A stretch of DNA of 64,000 nt, taken from Ixodes scapularis (taxonomy: Eukaryota > Arthropoda > Arachnida > Ixodida > Ixodidae). Shown here piece by piece: positions 34,630 through 51,070 of the stretch. The DNA lies in assembly GCF_016920785.2 (NCBI RefSeq), contig NW_024609884.1:87226069-87290068 (forward strand). The letters are read 5' to 3'. Under the pieces are notes generated by a model. That model was not told where the DNA came from, ran no database searches, and saw nothing but the letters and a program-made list of their open reading frames with translations. Each line of letters opens with the position of its first letter. The stretch's first letter is position 1. The translations under genes and the position numbers were made by a program.

Positions 34630-34890
34630 AGTAGTCATTGGCACCCCATAAGATAAAATGGATACCATTTCCAATGAAATGCCAATGGGCCTCCAGAGTT
34701 GTCCAGTAGTGGGCAGTCATTCGCACTCCATCGAAAAAAAATTAATACCAAGTTCTAATGGGTTTCCAATATTGGACGTTATTGGAGAGTCATTGGCATT
34801 CTTTCCAATGAATTGGATACTATTTTCAATCTTGTTTTATAAGTTTCTCCTCTCGCTCGCTATTGGGGAGTCATTTACAATAATTTTGAT
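34630..34890. repeat. Diverged tandem array, period about 78-80 bp
   Basis: AGTCATTGGCA-type words recur near 34633, 34713, 34789 and 34869 with ATGCCAAT/TCCAAT words between. It lies just outside the inverted TACCCAGRCAGCACA terminus. A similar ATTGGCACTCC...AGTGCCAAT segment flanks the other terminus at about 30376-30424. Confidence 0.6.
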
Positions 34891-34899
34891 AAACTAAAT

Positions 34900-37025
34900 G
34901 CCATAATCAATAAGCTTTCAAATTGTTTATATAATTATACACAATTGCTAATTTACCGTGTGTACTGAATCACTGTTTTCTAATCGTCTTGAAAGGTTGA
35001 ACATATTTTACGTTTGTTGTTTAACTGATTACTTATTGGTAAATTTCTAAGGTTGCAAAATAATAAAAATTCACAGCGTAACCGGGATCTTGGTGTCCTG
35101 TTGCCTTTCGATATTCACGACATCAGAAGTTGTTTGAGCAACGTGAGTTTAATACCGCGTTAATATCGGACCAATTTATATACTGCATTGGCGTTTCCAC
35201 GAAACGTTGTCGGATCTCTAGCTCAAGCGTCAACCTCTTTGTTCTAGCTTATGACAAAACTAGGTAAGACGTTCTGTACACCATGATATTTTGTCAGAGA
35301 CTTGTGGCCTAAACGCAACAGTATATAGCTGCGCCGTAAGTGAATCGGAAACCCCACTCTCCACCGCAGCGTCACGTACTAATGCTCAAGGCTGGCTGCC
35401 TGATCAACTTCTAGTTCGGCTATAATGAATGTGCAATGCCGGGCTACGTGTCAAGTCCCCCGAAGCTCGGCAATATTACAAAATTATTCCGAAATGCGCC
35501 ATGAGTCGAGCCTGCCGCCAATCTGAGGCACGCCAGGTGCCATGTGTACATTGCGCGCGAGTCCCGGCCCTTTTAAGGCACAGCTCTCAAGCGCCCGTTT
35601 CCGTGTTTCGCGGCGTCGCCGTCGGCATAACCGCTCTAAATTTAGCAGAAAAATTGACGTCACGTTACCTTAACACCAATTCAGTTCCCCGCTAGATTTA
35701 GCGGGGAATTATTTCAAAGCAAACTTTGATTACAGTGGCTAATCGCGCTTTTTGAAAGTCATAAAGATCACAGCAGAATCTGATTTTCAGCGTCATCACA
35801 AGTAGAGCACCCACATCTGACTTTTTTATTCACATATTACCAGCTTTCAACTTACTTGCCAAGTATATCCGAAAGTAATTCAATTGCTTTTTCAAAGTAT
35901 TTGTACTCTACTCAAGATAGTTCGTAATAAAAGTAACTTGAATGTTACTATAAGTGCATTTTCAAATGGGCATTTAGTTTCTTATCATAAATTCTTTTTT
36001 TTTTAGTATATTTGGTACAACACTACCTTCGGTTACCACCTGACCCCGACTCATGGCTCCATTCCTCAAGACTGTACATCGTCGTCTACATCCGCACAAC
36101 TGGATCATCACAGAGGTGACGGTCGACCGCTTCTTCGACACCGTGGAGTGACTTTACGTTTTATTATTCCCTCGGTTCGTCAGAGTAACATCGCCAACAG
36201 CTCCAAACGGTCGTCTGCTCCTAAACAACGTATAGGAACCAATGGCCGCACTGTTTTGCGTTTTTTTTTTCTCGAATATTTTCGATGTGTTATATGAGTC
36301 AACACTCATACCGTCACCGATAACGGATCGATATGTCTGCCCTCAGTCGGTCTCCTCTAATCACGGGAAAAGTCCCTCCTACGCGTAAAGCACAGCATAG
36401 AGTATATGGAGCTTCTCCGCAACGCCAAAATCAAAAACACATTGAGTAAAAAAAAAAAAAAAGTATTTATAAATTATTTTGTTTTGGTTCCAGGCGTGAT
36501 TAAAATCCACCGCGGTCAGCCACGACATACCCGCAAACATTTTATTCCCAAAAAACTCGTTTTTTTTTGTTGTTTTTTTGTTTTGACGTATGTTTATTCT
36601 TTCGAAGCTCGGTTTTTACACAAGCAGAGGTATACTTCCAAGCAAACTGAGCAGAGTCTGTCTCTCATTAAATGCAAATGCACTTCGTGCTCAAATATGG
36701 TATTAAGTTCCTCATTTCTTGTGCGAATCAAAAGGAAGCACTGTAAATATAAAAACAAGAAAGTTTTTTTTTTTTTTTTTTTCATATGCTAACTACTTCT
36801 AGGACGGCCTAAATCTTGATATATGGAAAACGTTGCATCTTTTTTTTTTTTTCTTTTTTTCTTCGGATGAGGGACGCGTTTTTAAGCTAACGTTCTTGGG
36901 AGAGGAAGTGAAAAATAAAATATAAATCTCGTAATATGAAAAAAGTTTCATCTTTCTTAGTCGAGTTGGAGGCGCACTTTTAAGGAAACGTTCTCAGTGA
37001 ATTATTCGGCAAGTACAAACTTTCT
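34900..37025. other. Gene-free stretch with a hAT-like end
   Basis: No gene recognised. At 35860-36027 there are GTATTTGTACTCTACTCAAG and AAAGTAACTTGAA words. The complement of the right edge reads TAGTGTTGTACCAAATA, so this is a terminal fragment of the hAT group that includes 14328-15848. Poly(T) runs lie at 36763-36782 and 36838-36852. Confidence 0.5.
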
Positions 37026-37029
37026 CTCT

Positions 37030-37412
37030 CTCTGCCTACGGAGCACTATGTGCACTTCTTCCAGTGCCGATCTGGCCACCCCACCGGCAATGACTGCTTA
37101 GGCTACCCCTCCAATGAGCACACACACATACTGGTCCTGTCCCAGGGCCTCAACCTCCCTCACCCGTCTCGCTCCTTTCCTTCTTCCCTTCTCAGTCCCC
37201 TATTCCTGGGCGAGTTGAGCCGCTCACCTAAAGGATCTACAATCCACCCTGCGGTCACTCCTCCATTGCCCTCATGAAAATATACCCCCATCCTCGGACG
37301 CCAGCGACCCCACGAAAGACGAGGACAGCGCATCCTCATCCTCCGATGAAGATTAAAAACGACTCGGACTTTAGTCGTGTAATATAGTTTATTCCCTCTC
37401 TCTCTCTCTCTC
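37030..37412 (+). pseudogene. Possible 3' end of a non-LTR retrotransposon
   Basis: One frame shows a partial C-terminal zinc-finger-like pattern (TGNDCLGYPSNEHTHIL) of the kind that ends RNase H-bearing LINE ORF2s. A second frame ends in a Ser/Asp/Glu-rich tail (SSSSDED and stop near 37356). About 50 bp later comes a (CT)n tail (37395-37413), as LINE 3' ends often have. Frames are broken and the link between the parts is inferred. Confidence 0.4.
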
Positions 37413-37413
37413 T

Positions 37414-38300
37414 TTCAGAAAAACAAAAACAAAATATCAGAAAAACGCTGGGCATTGTGGATAAAAACAAAATAGATGGATATATCTATTTGAAAGGCGC
37501 GGTGCGGAGTATACGAAAAAAAAAAAAAAAAAGATCAACGAACGCAAATTTTCTGCAATGTATAACCCATCGACCTTCAAAAACAGGGAGTAAAAAGAGT
37601 GACAGAAAATAAGAGATCATATAGCCGTCACAAAGTAATCCTCACAAATGCTTTTAAATCAGCCTGGGAGAATGTATTCGCTATGGTTCTCGAAAGCATC
37701 GCTAAGCACACTGTAAGAAATGCCTGCGCGTCTACTTACCCGCAAAACACTCAAAGTGCCAATCTCTGTGATCTAGGAAATTAGCTCAGCGAATGATGAG
37801 GCGGGACATCCGTTTAGACCTCAAAATGAAGTCTGCGCTGTGGCATTACTAAATGCAAGCATGACGTTTTGCATTGCGTAATGCCAGAGCGCAGCGCAAG
37901 GCGAGTCCTGAGCCCGTTATGATGGCAACCAAAGAGCGCATTAGCCAAGCGCCGGAGAGCCAGTCGCGAAGTAATAGGCGTGGACGCGATAAATCACGCA
38001 TTTTTAAAGCTGTCAGTGACAATGAGAACGCCACAGAGGGAAATACGAAACAAGAGTTGTTGGTCAGCGATGTGCGAGGGTCCCTTTTTTTGAGTGCTTG
38101 TGCCCCAAGTGTGAGTGCATGTCGTGTGCGTTATTACCTCGAGAACCATTCTAATATCAACGATAAAATAAAGCGGAAAAGTTACCTTTTCGGCTTGTTT
38201 GCAATCATTTCTCTGCACACCATTTTGGTGTAGTCGCAGGATTTCAATGCGCCCCGCTTTTATGAGTCCTGTCTATTACATCTTTTTTTACTAACCCACT
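37414..38300. other. Gene-free stretch
   Basis: No recognisable gene. An A run lies at 37515-37532. Overlapping frames at 37874-38233 on both strands carry no domain. Confidence 0.5.
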
Positions 38301-38307
38301 TGGCTCC

Positions 38308-38530
38308 AGTACACCCTTGTGGAAGGGTGTACAGCAGGCATTACACCCTTCTAAAAAGGTGTACTGTGAAATCACTTTCTTATTTAAGGGTGTGAGCACT
38401 TACACCTTTTTTTTCGAGGGTGTGAGCAATTACACCTTTTTTCTAGGGCTTTCTTGTACGCCAATATAGGTGTTAGTTATGCTTCAGGAAATCACCTATA
38501 AGGGTGTGAAAACGTTTAGTGCGAAGGGTG
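38308..38530. repeat. TACACCC-word repeat
   Basis: GGGTGTA/TACACCC and GGTGTGA words occur about a dozen times in both orientations, with no fixed period and A/T runs between. It abuts the foldback element that starts at 38535. Architecture parallels the GTATAC and CCAATGTTGG families. Confidence 0.7.
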
Positions 38531-38534
38531 TCGA

Positions 38535-39032
38535 AAGCGGACCTTCGGCTGTAAAACGAGCCGGAAAATTCGGCATGGAAAGCTCAAACTTTCACCGAAT
38601 GTGCATTGAGCAGGTCAGTTTTACTGTCTGTAATTTCAAAGCGTAATCCTGCCTTCGTAAAAAAAAAAAAAAAAATGAACGCAAAAAATTTGCCAAAGTC
38701 AAGGTTGGACGCGTTCGCAGACGACCGAGCCAGCGACGCTCGCTGCGCCATCTGCCAATACGGGCAGCGAGCAGACGACGCATGTTGCGTGCTCGCTGCG
38801 CCAATCAGGAGATGAGGCCACAAGCAAATCGGGTCGCTAACTTGGTCGTCTGCGAATGCGCCCAACCTTGACTTGGCAAGTTTTTCAATCTCGTTTTTTA
38901 GGGGAAGGAAATTACGCCTTGAAATGTCACATGGTAAAAACTGACCTGCTCAGTGCACATTCGGTAAAAGCTTGAGCATTCTATGTACAGGCGCCAACTT
39001 TTCCGGCTCGTTTTACAACGGAGGGTCCGCTT
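38535..39032. mobile_element. Foldback element, about 498 bp
   Basis: The left arm begins AAGCGGACCTTCGGCTGTAA. The right arm is its inverted, slightly diverged copy ending GGGTCCGCTT. Arms of roughly 190 bp match through TGTAAAACGAGCCGGAAAA, ACCGAATGTGCA, TGAGCAGGTCAGTTTT and AAGTCAAGGTTGG. The loop holds CGCTGCGCCA repeats. Small open frames inside are shadows of the arms. Confidence 0.88.
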
Positions 39033-39413
39033 GAGAAATCCTATAGATAAAATACCGCGAAAACAAGCGCTCCCAATTCAATCACTTCGCAGACCCATGC
39101 ATGGCCCGTGCAGAAAACCCGCACCCTAAAAGAAAGGGGCCTGCGAGTTCGTTTTTCTGTAGAACACGAGACAGTCAATCACGGCTAACAACAGAGGGAT
39201 CCCATCGAATGATGATGCTCAGACTTTAAATGATATCGCAGCTTAAAAAAAATAATATGTGCATAGGGACATTGAGCATGACCTAGTCGTAATATGAGCG
39301 TCGTCATTCTTCGGGATCCATCTAACGTTCCCCGTGATTGGCTTTCTCCGTGTTCCACAGGAAAGTGAACTTGCAGACCTTTTATTAGAGTGCTTGGAAC
39401 ACTTCACGGTCCA

Positions 39414-39573
39414 GGAGCCCGAAACTCGTCAAACACAAAGTTGGGGCCGAAAGTTTGCGGAGCGCGCTGATTGGACGTCGGCGAAAAAAGCGCCCCGTCA
39501 TCGTCGCGATAGGCAAATCGGTGCGCTCCGTCAACTTCGGCCCCAACTTTGTGTTTGACGAGTTTAGGGGCCC
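39414..39573. mobile_element. Foldback MITE, 160 bp
   Basis: The left arm carries ACTCGTCAAACACAAAGTTG and GGGGCCGAA; the right arm is the inverted copy ending in AGGGGCCC. The arms are about 50 bp and nearly identical. The central loop is GC-rich. Confidence 0.88.
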
Positions 39574-39579
39574 AGGGGT

Positions 39580-41163
39580 ACGATTTCGGTCACCGCAAGA
39601 TCTAATTTGCCTTTTGCGAAGCGAGCGAAGATGTTTGTGGTCCCGGTTGGCCTGTTAACGCGAGCAAAGAACGTGGTTCTCCCGCTACGAAGCGTCATTG
39701 GGTTTACTACAGTTGATCGAATGCCATTTCATCGAAGCAGGTTTTAGAGAATGGCTACGCTTTATCGAAGCACGGTTTAGGGAAAGCAGAGCCTCAGTTT
39801 AGACTCAAATGCCGTTTATCGAAAAGGGAACGCTTTTTTTTTTTTTTTTTTTAAAGGCTTTCCTACTTCTCGCGTGTATCACTGGTGCGCGTGTTAAGCC
39901 ATGCGCCCCGCTGCGCTCCCGCCGCTTCGCGGCGGCAGTCTGCGGCGGCTCATTACAAAAATGTTAACTAACCTGATTTACCCGCACACGCCGCTTCGCG
40001 GCGGCCGAATTCGCTACAAGGAGGCTCATCGACATTTTTTCTAAACTGGGCTCTCTATAAATGCCTTCAATAAGCCGTGTTCGGTAAAACGACGTTCGCT
40101 AAAACGAGCTTCTCTAAACCGCATGCCTCCGAGCGTCATTTGCAGACGAAAATAATAATAAAAAAAAGAGATTGTAGGTCGTCTGCTAACGGAGGGCAAA
40201 AAATGTTGATCGCCTGCTACGAACCAGGCGCCGCTGCGGAGTGAGATCGGACGCTGACGGAAATTGTGATCGTCTGCTATTTCATGTTGGAAGTCAGTGA
40301 CAACCCGCACTTTTTTTGCAAACCTCAAGTTGTTTTCCTGCCGTTCACAAGCTCACATCTACCGGTACATGAAGGAGTACTGGACCAGCATATCGGAGGC
40401 CACGAGACCTTTCTCGCTATTTGGGATTTGGGGAGGCGATCTCGCCAAAATTTTGCGTGATTTTAGACTCGCGAACGGGTAAAAAAATGTCAGTTCATTA
40501 CTTGCAAGCTGTGGCGCTACGTCCAATCAGAGGCCGATAACGCTCTCACTCTCACCTTCACTAAAATCTGATCAAGGGGTCCGTTCACAGTGAATGGACA
40601 GATCGTTTTTCGCGAAGTATTATGGGCTGGCACTTCCGAAAATTGTTGAAATCTTTCCCTCTGAGTCTAAATTGGGACCGTATTTTCGGCCTCTATCATT
40701 CGCTGGACACGTTTCACAGATCACTGTAATTGGACCACAGACTGGTGTGCGGTAAAGTAGCCGTGTAGACATTCATGCAGTGTTCAAGGTGTCGCGTGCA
40801 TCGGGAAAATAATGGGGCGTGGCCAGCCTCGTTGTCGCTGGACAGCCGGATTGAAGCATCAATCGGTTGGAGCAGTCAGCAAAAAAAAAAAAAAAAATAG
40901 CCAGGCTATTTATGATGTCAAGCAATTATAATTACCCGCTTTCATTTTGCGGAATTTGTTTTCTGTAAGACAAAAAAAAATTACTTAAGAGTCCTTCTTG
41001 TTCGTGTTATAATGACCATAATGTAGAAACAGCGAAAGAAACATGGACGGAGCAGAAGAAGCACGCCAACAGAACGAACGCTGTTTCGCAAGTTTCTTCT
41101 GCTCCGTTTGTGTTTATTGCCCTGTTTCTAACATATGAACAACGAATACCCAACGCTAGACGT
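39580..41163. other. Gene-free stretch
   Basis: No gene recognised. GGTTTAG/CTAAAC and GCCGCTTCGCGGCGG words recur near 39740-40030 in both orientations. A near-palindromic repeat, CTTCTGCTCCGT and its complement, lies at 41050-41110. T and A runs lie at 39834-39853 and 40880-40896. Confidence 0.5.
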
Positions 41164-42438
41164 TAGGGGAGTGTGGGGAGGAATAGGACAGTTTTCACAC
41201 CATAATTTTTTGTGTTGTTTAATGACGCACATAAACTTTTTAATAGTCCTAAATGTACGGTAGAAAACCCTTCACATCAGCTGAACATCACGTTTGTCGT
41301 AACTTATCAAGAAATGTAAAAGAAAAAAATTACACGAATATAATTGTATTTAATTCCAATCTCCCCCTAGGGATAAATGGGACACATGCAATGTTGCGCT
41401 AAAAACTGTAGGGGAGAGTGGGAAGGAATAGGACAGCTTTAACAGTTCAAATTTTTAGTAGTTTAATGGTCCCATAGGAACAAGTTTAATGGTCCTAAAT
41501 ATAGCTTGAAAGACCCTTCACATCACCTAAACAGCACTTTGTCCTAACTCTTATATAGAAATCTAAAAAAAAAAAAAAAAATTACTAGAACAAAAATGTG
41601 TCCCATTCCACTCTCCGTCCCGGGAGGAATGGGAAACATGCAAGATTGCGATAAAAATTGTACTATACTCCGTGACAATTTTTTTTTGGCAATGCAGTGG
41701 AAGGGACAGGCACGCGTTCCCTCTCCCGTTTTGAGCGCTGAATAAAGCTGTGCGAGAGCGCTCGTTCTCTCCCCGGAAGTGCCAAGAAAAGTTGTCCTCG
41801 AGCATAGTGATGTCTTCAACAGGCATTATGTTCCCGATCGCAGTCGTATTTTTCTTCCAATTATCTGTGGTTTTGGAGCGGAGAATAAGAGTGCGGTAAC
41901 ATTTCACAGAAAACAAGTGATTGGTGGCCTAAATGCAATATGAACTAAAATTAGATGATTCACTTATTACAGGTCAATCTAGTTGATCTACCAGTCAGAA
42001 CACCAATCTCTAGAAAGGAAGAACTGAGACGCTTTCCCGTTCCTCCCACCATATCACTGTCCCATTCCTCTCAAACTGCCTTGCACATGGCAAGTTTCCG
42101 ATTGTGGCAACATGTGAGATGTTAATCTGAAACTAGGGGTGGTTAAATGCAACCTATTAACACATCTTTTCAATGTTAGTTTACTACAGTCTTTGGCTAA
42201 ACCGTTCTGGTTGATAAATCGAGCAAAAAGAACTTGCGCAACTCACATTTGAATGTCGAAGTAGCCTAAACTGACTAAAATTGTGTAGACCACGTCAAGC
42301 AGTTACACCAATAGTTTAAAGTACCGCTACCACGACGGTCATCAATCTAACAGTTCATCAACGTTTGGGAACTATTCATTGAAGAAACATATTGACTGTC
42401 GCACTCCTCCCTACGTCCCATTGCTCCCCACTCTCCTA
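41164..42438. mobile_element. Putative DNA transposon, TAGGGGAGTGTGGGG ends
   Basis: The left end TAGGGGAGTGTGGGGAG faces an inverted right end whose complement starts TAGGAGAGTGGGGAG. The left terminal about 245 bp is tandemly duplicated (41164-41408 and from 41409), each copy starting TAGGGGAG and continuing GGAATAGGACAG. GGGAC/GTCCCAT words recur throughout. Flanking TA is possible. No transposase frame is seen. Confidence 0.65.
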
Positions 42439-42543
42439 TACTTCAATTTATTATAATGAATTTTTTCGCCTATTGGAAGGACCACTTATTGTCTGGAGAA
42501 GACCGATAAATGACGAGAGGATTTTTAAAGGGACAAGCGATAC

Positions 42544-42619
42544 TGCCTCAGAGTGAATCTCCGTCAGTATTCACTTAATGATGCCTCAGAGTGAATCTCC
42601 ATCAGTATTTACTTAATGA
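42544..42619. repeat. 38-bp tandem duplication
   Basis: TGCCTCAGAGTGAATCTCC begins at 42544 and again at 42582, each followed by RTCAGTATTYACTTAATGA. Confidence 0.9.
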
Positions 42620-42910
42620 ATACCCCATTTTTCCTCTAAAAGCTGACATGACAATACGATGCCGAAGATAGTTGAAAAAAAAAATCTCTAATCGTTCTAG
42701 AAGAAGGGGAATTCTTAAAGCTTTTAAAGCTTAATGAACATATGAAGAACGAGAAATATTTATATAAAAAAGAAAGGAACGACAGGGAATCACACTGTTA
42801 CGTCAAGGATTTGAGTAAAATTGTTATCATCTGCCTATTTAGTGAAGATGAAATCGCTTTGTAAATTTTGCAATTTCAGAGTTCTCTTTAAAAATTTATA
42901 TATACGAGGG

Positions 42911-44415
42911 CAGGGTTGGGCAGAAATACTCTAAAATGTATTTGGAAATACAAATACTGGGATGCATTAAAATAGTAGCTAAAATACTGATACTAAAATA
43001 TATCTGTAAAAATGTATCGCGATACTTATCGGAAATACATTTTAAATAGAGGCAAAAAGTATTTGAAAATACAAATACAGGAATACATTTTAGAAAGGGG
43101 AGAAATACAAATACAGAAATACTGATAGTGCAATACATTTTTCAAATTTGTTTGAGACGTTAACTGAGAAGAAGCTTGAAGTTTGAAGTGGAAGTTTTTG
43201 ATCCCGAAATAACTTTCCCGTAGGCTTGGCACTATGCCTTGAATGTAGTGGTTTCGGACGGCGAAAATTTTTTAATGGGCTTAAAAAAACGTTCCATCAA
43301 AGACTGACCGCGGTCCTTTCCCTAACATCCTGTCTGTCTGACGAGGGATGCGAAAATATTTCGACCTCTAAATAAATTCGATGTCACCCTAAATCCATCA
43401 GAACGTCACAACGCCCCTGTCCAATAAGGATGCCCCTTTCAACATTCATCATATGACGTCACGGTGGAATGAACTGGTATTCTTTACCTGTAGTTGTCAT
43501 CTTGAACCTGAAACTTTACCACGCTGCTGTATGAAAGGACAATACGTACTTTCGTTGTATGTTACCTCGTTGAAGATCGTGCAGGCAGTGTATTTGAAAT
43601 TTTCGAGAATAGTGGACCACCTGAAGCACGCTGGAACACATGTCTTATCGTCTGTTATGGTTGAAAAAACGATATGGTGGCATCCCTGTTGTAAAGGTCT
43701 TTCTGCCGACCCTCCGCCACCGACGCATGAAAATAAGTCCTCAAGTCTCGCCCAGCATCATCCAAACAGAGACCTCGTGGATGGCGACCTGATATTGCCA
43801 TGGTGCAGGCTCTCCGAGATACAGCGCGCTCGAGACGAGTCGCAGGGTAGAAAGTCTGGGTCGGCACTGCAAGGCCACGTCTGGCCTCCTTCCTGGGTTT
43901 CGGATCACCAGAGCAGCGGGTCACGTTTACGTCGGCTGATGACGTACCCTTAAGCCGTGAAATATTACGGGCGCAGCCGCAGACACATTCGAATATGTGT
44001 TAAACTTTACTGCGTGAGTCATCCTACTATTTCAAGCCAACTACCGCCAGGCTCGTGCTGCAACGGACTGTGACTCAGCTTTGCCGGCTGGATGTACTGT
44101 GCACGCCGAGGCAAGCGAGACGGATAGCAGCGGGCATTGGAAGCCAGGAAACAATGACTCAAGAAATCCCTACCTAAGGAACTGCGGCAGACGATGCTCT
44201 GACTCCACTCCTAACACGCCACCTGGTTCGAGTCCCCGACTACGCAACACTTCTCAGAAAAGAGAATAGAACGCGTAGAAAAATAGTTTGGAGAATCGAA
44301 AGGAACCTTGGTCAGCATAGTAACAATGCCCCAGTATCACCTTCAACCTGGTGTCCTCAGAAGTGAAAAAAAAAAAAAAAAAAAAAAAAAACAGAAAAAA
44401 AAACGTTTGGACGTT

Positions 44416-44446
<31 letters not shown>

Positions 44447-44652
44447 GGGGGGGGGGAGTATTTCTCAAGAAATGTAACGAAATACATTTCATTCTGATTG
44501 TATCGCGGTACAAAGAAACATACCAAATGTATTTCGATACAGGAATACAGATACTGGTGAAAAAAATGTATCGCGATACAGAAATACAGATACGAAATGT
44601 ATTTCTGAAATACTATCGCGATACATTTGTATCGCGATACTGCCCAACCCTG
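42911..44652. mobile_element. hAT-like element inserted in the mariner terminus
   Basis: Both ends read CAGGGTTGGGCAG as exact 13-bp inverted repeats. The flanks are exact 8-bp duplications TACGAGGG (42903-42910 and 44653-44660), the length hAT transposases make, and that 8-mer is the mariner's own terminus. Subterminal zones hold AAATACAAATAC and CGCGATAC words. The interior has a 166-codon open frame at 43453-43953 with no recognisable domain, and facing A and T runs at 44366-44442 that can fold back. No hAT transposase is present. Confidence 0.92.
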
Positions 44653-44718
44653 TACGAGGGTGGTCCGATAAGTACTTAGTCTACAAAAGAAAAACGAAAA
44701 TTTTGGAAAAGTGTCGAT

Positions 44719-45807
44719 TTATTTTTCAATATAGACGCCTTTTACTTCGATACACTTGACCAAGCGATGCTCCAACTTCTGTAACCCATCTGAAAAATAC
44801 GTTTTCTCAAGGTCTGGAAAGTAGGCTTCCGTGGCGGGCGATGGCCTCCTCCTTCGACTCAAATTTCTGCCCGGCGAGTGGCTTTTTCGAGTTTGGAAAC
44901 AAAGAGAAGTTGCACGGGGCCAAATCTGGAGAATACGGTGGATGGGGCAGCAGTTCGTCGCCGAATTCGACCAATTTCGCCGTGGCGAGGGCGGAGGTGT
45001 GAGCCGGTGCGTTGTCATGGTGGAAGAGCACTTTTTTCTTCGCCAAATGGGGCCGTTTTTTCCGCAATGCGGGGTCGGATCGGCCCAATAATTCGGCATA
45101 GTACAGCTCTGTGACCGTTTTTCCTTCTCCAGGTAGTCGATGTAGATCACACCTTGTGAATCCCAGAAAACAGTGGCCATCACCTTTCTGGCCGATAGGA
45201 CAGTCTTCGCCTTTTTCGGAGCACGTTCGCCGGTTGAAGTCCACTGTTTCGACTGTTCCTTGGTTTCTGGTGTGTACCGGTGGATCCATGTTTCGTTGAC
45301 GGTCACGAAACGACGCAGAAACTCCTTCGGATTGCGCTTAAACAGCGTCAAACACTGCTCTGAGGTGGTCTCACGGTTGCGCTTGCTGTCCGGAGTGAGC
45401 AAACGCGGCACCCATCGCGCCGACAGCTTTGAGTGAGCAAACGCGGCACCCATCGCGCCGACAGCTTTCTCATGCCCAAAATTTCATGCAGGATATGACC
45501 CACGCGGTCTTTTGAGATGCCAACTGTCTCAGTTATCTCGCGCACCTTCAATCGGCGGTCTGCCAATAAGAGATCGTGGATTTGTGTCACATTATCCTCC
45601 GTGGTAGCCGTCTTCGGGGCACCTGGGCGTGACTCATCAAAAACCGACGTGCGACCACGCTGAAGCTCGTTAAACTAATTTTAGACGGGTGCCATTGAAC
45701 GAGAAGAGTCACCGTACACAGCATCCAAGCGCTCTTTGATTTCACTGCGCGATTTTCCTTCCAAAAACAAGAATCGAATCACCGACCGATATTGCTCTTT
45801 TTTTCAT
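44719..45807 (-). pseudogene. Mariner transposase, multiply inactivated
   Basis: Family features survive in pieces. They include a helix-turn-helix region (VREITETVGISKDRVGHIL), a linker with WVPRLLT, and the catalytic blocks ETWIHRYTPE, HDNAPAHTS and YSPDLAPCNFSLF. The last residues are LEHRLVKCIEVKG. Lesions: the A run after the start codon breaks the frame. Two stops (TAA and TAG) lie within MAPV*N*FNE near 45676-45693. A 38-bp tandem duplication at 45394-45470 shifts the frame. Further frameshifts lie near 45115-45130 and 44830. The first (45295-45297) and third (44909-44911) catalytic Asp codons now read AAC (Asn). Only the middle Asp of the DD34D triad remains. Confidence 0.92.
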
Positions 45808-45984
45808 TTTTCTAAAATTCGCGGACACGCCCGCTTCCACATCCGGTCGAAATAAAACTACGAGTTCGATTCGGTTGAAATTTCGATAGTAGCCGTCTAC
45901 GAGAATGTGCTACACAATAGTAAATTTTTCTTGCGATAGTGGCGCCGTCGGGCGGTGAGGCTATGTACTTATCGAACCGTCCTC

Positions 45985-50637
<4,653 letters not shown>

Positions 50638-51070
50638 CGCATATGTGCCGTATGGCACAGTGACTGCGAGACGCTAATACATGTATATTAGATGGCATGG
50701 GGCTTTGTCCTGCCCTCCCTGAAGGGGTAACGGATTTGGTAGGAGCGCAGGGTTTCGCTGGCGAATATGGAAGGACGAAAGAGTGAGGGATTCAAATCAC
50801 AAGATGGAGGTTTGAAGACCACTGGAGAGGGTATGGAAAAGAATGATAATACAAAAATTGGTGTTGTAAATGATGATTTAACGAGACGGAATTTATAGCA
50901 AAAATATAAGGCGGAAGGTGTAAATGTTTCTAGGCTACGTGGCCTAAGCTACTGCCCGATAGAAAGGGTGTCACAAATACTATCCACCCATTCATCCATC
51001 CTAATACAAGACATACGAGTATGCTCGCTGGAAGTGCTTAGGTCACCTTTACGATGCCTCGCAAGAAAAA
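50638..51070 (+). repeat. Dispersed repeat, copy 1
   Basis: Contains ATATGTGCCGTATG, GGGGTAACGRATT, AGGGTTTCGCTGGCGA, ATGATTTAACGAGA and CATTCATCCAT in the same order as 62831-63240. The two copies are in direct orientation 12.2 kb apart with many small indels. No inverted ends or coding frame. Family unknown. Confidence 0.78.

Noticed and set aside
43453..43953. 166-codon frame inside the hAT-like insert
   Set aside because: No hAT transposase, BED-finger or dimerisation motif is visible, so it is not annotated as a gene.
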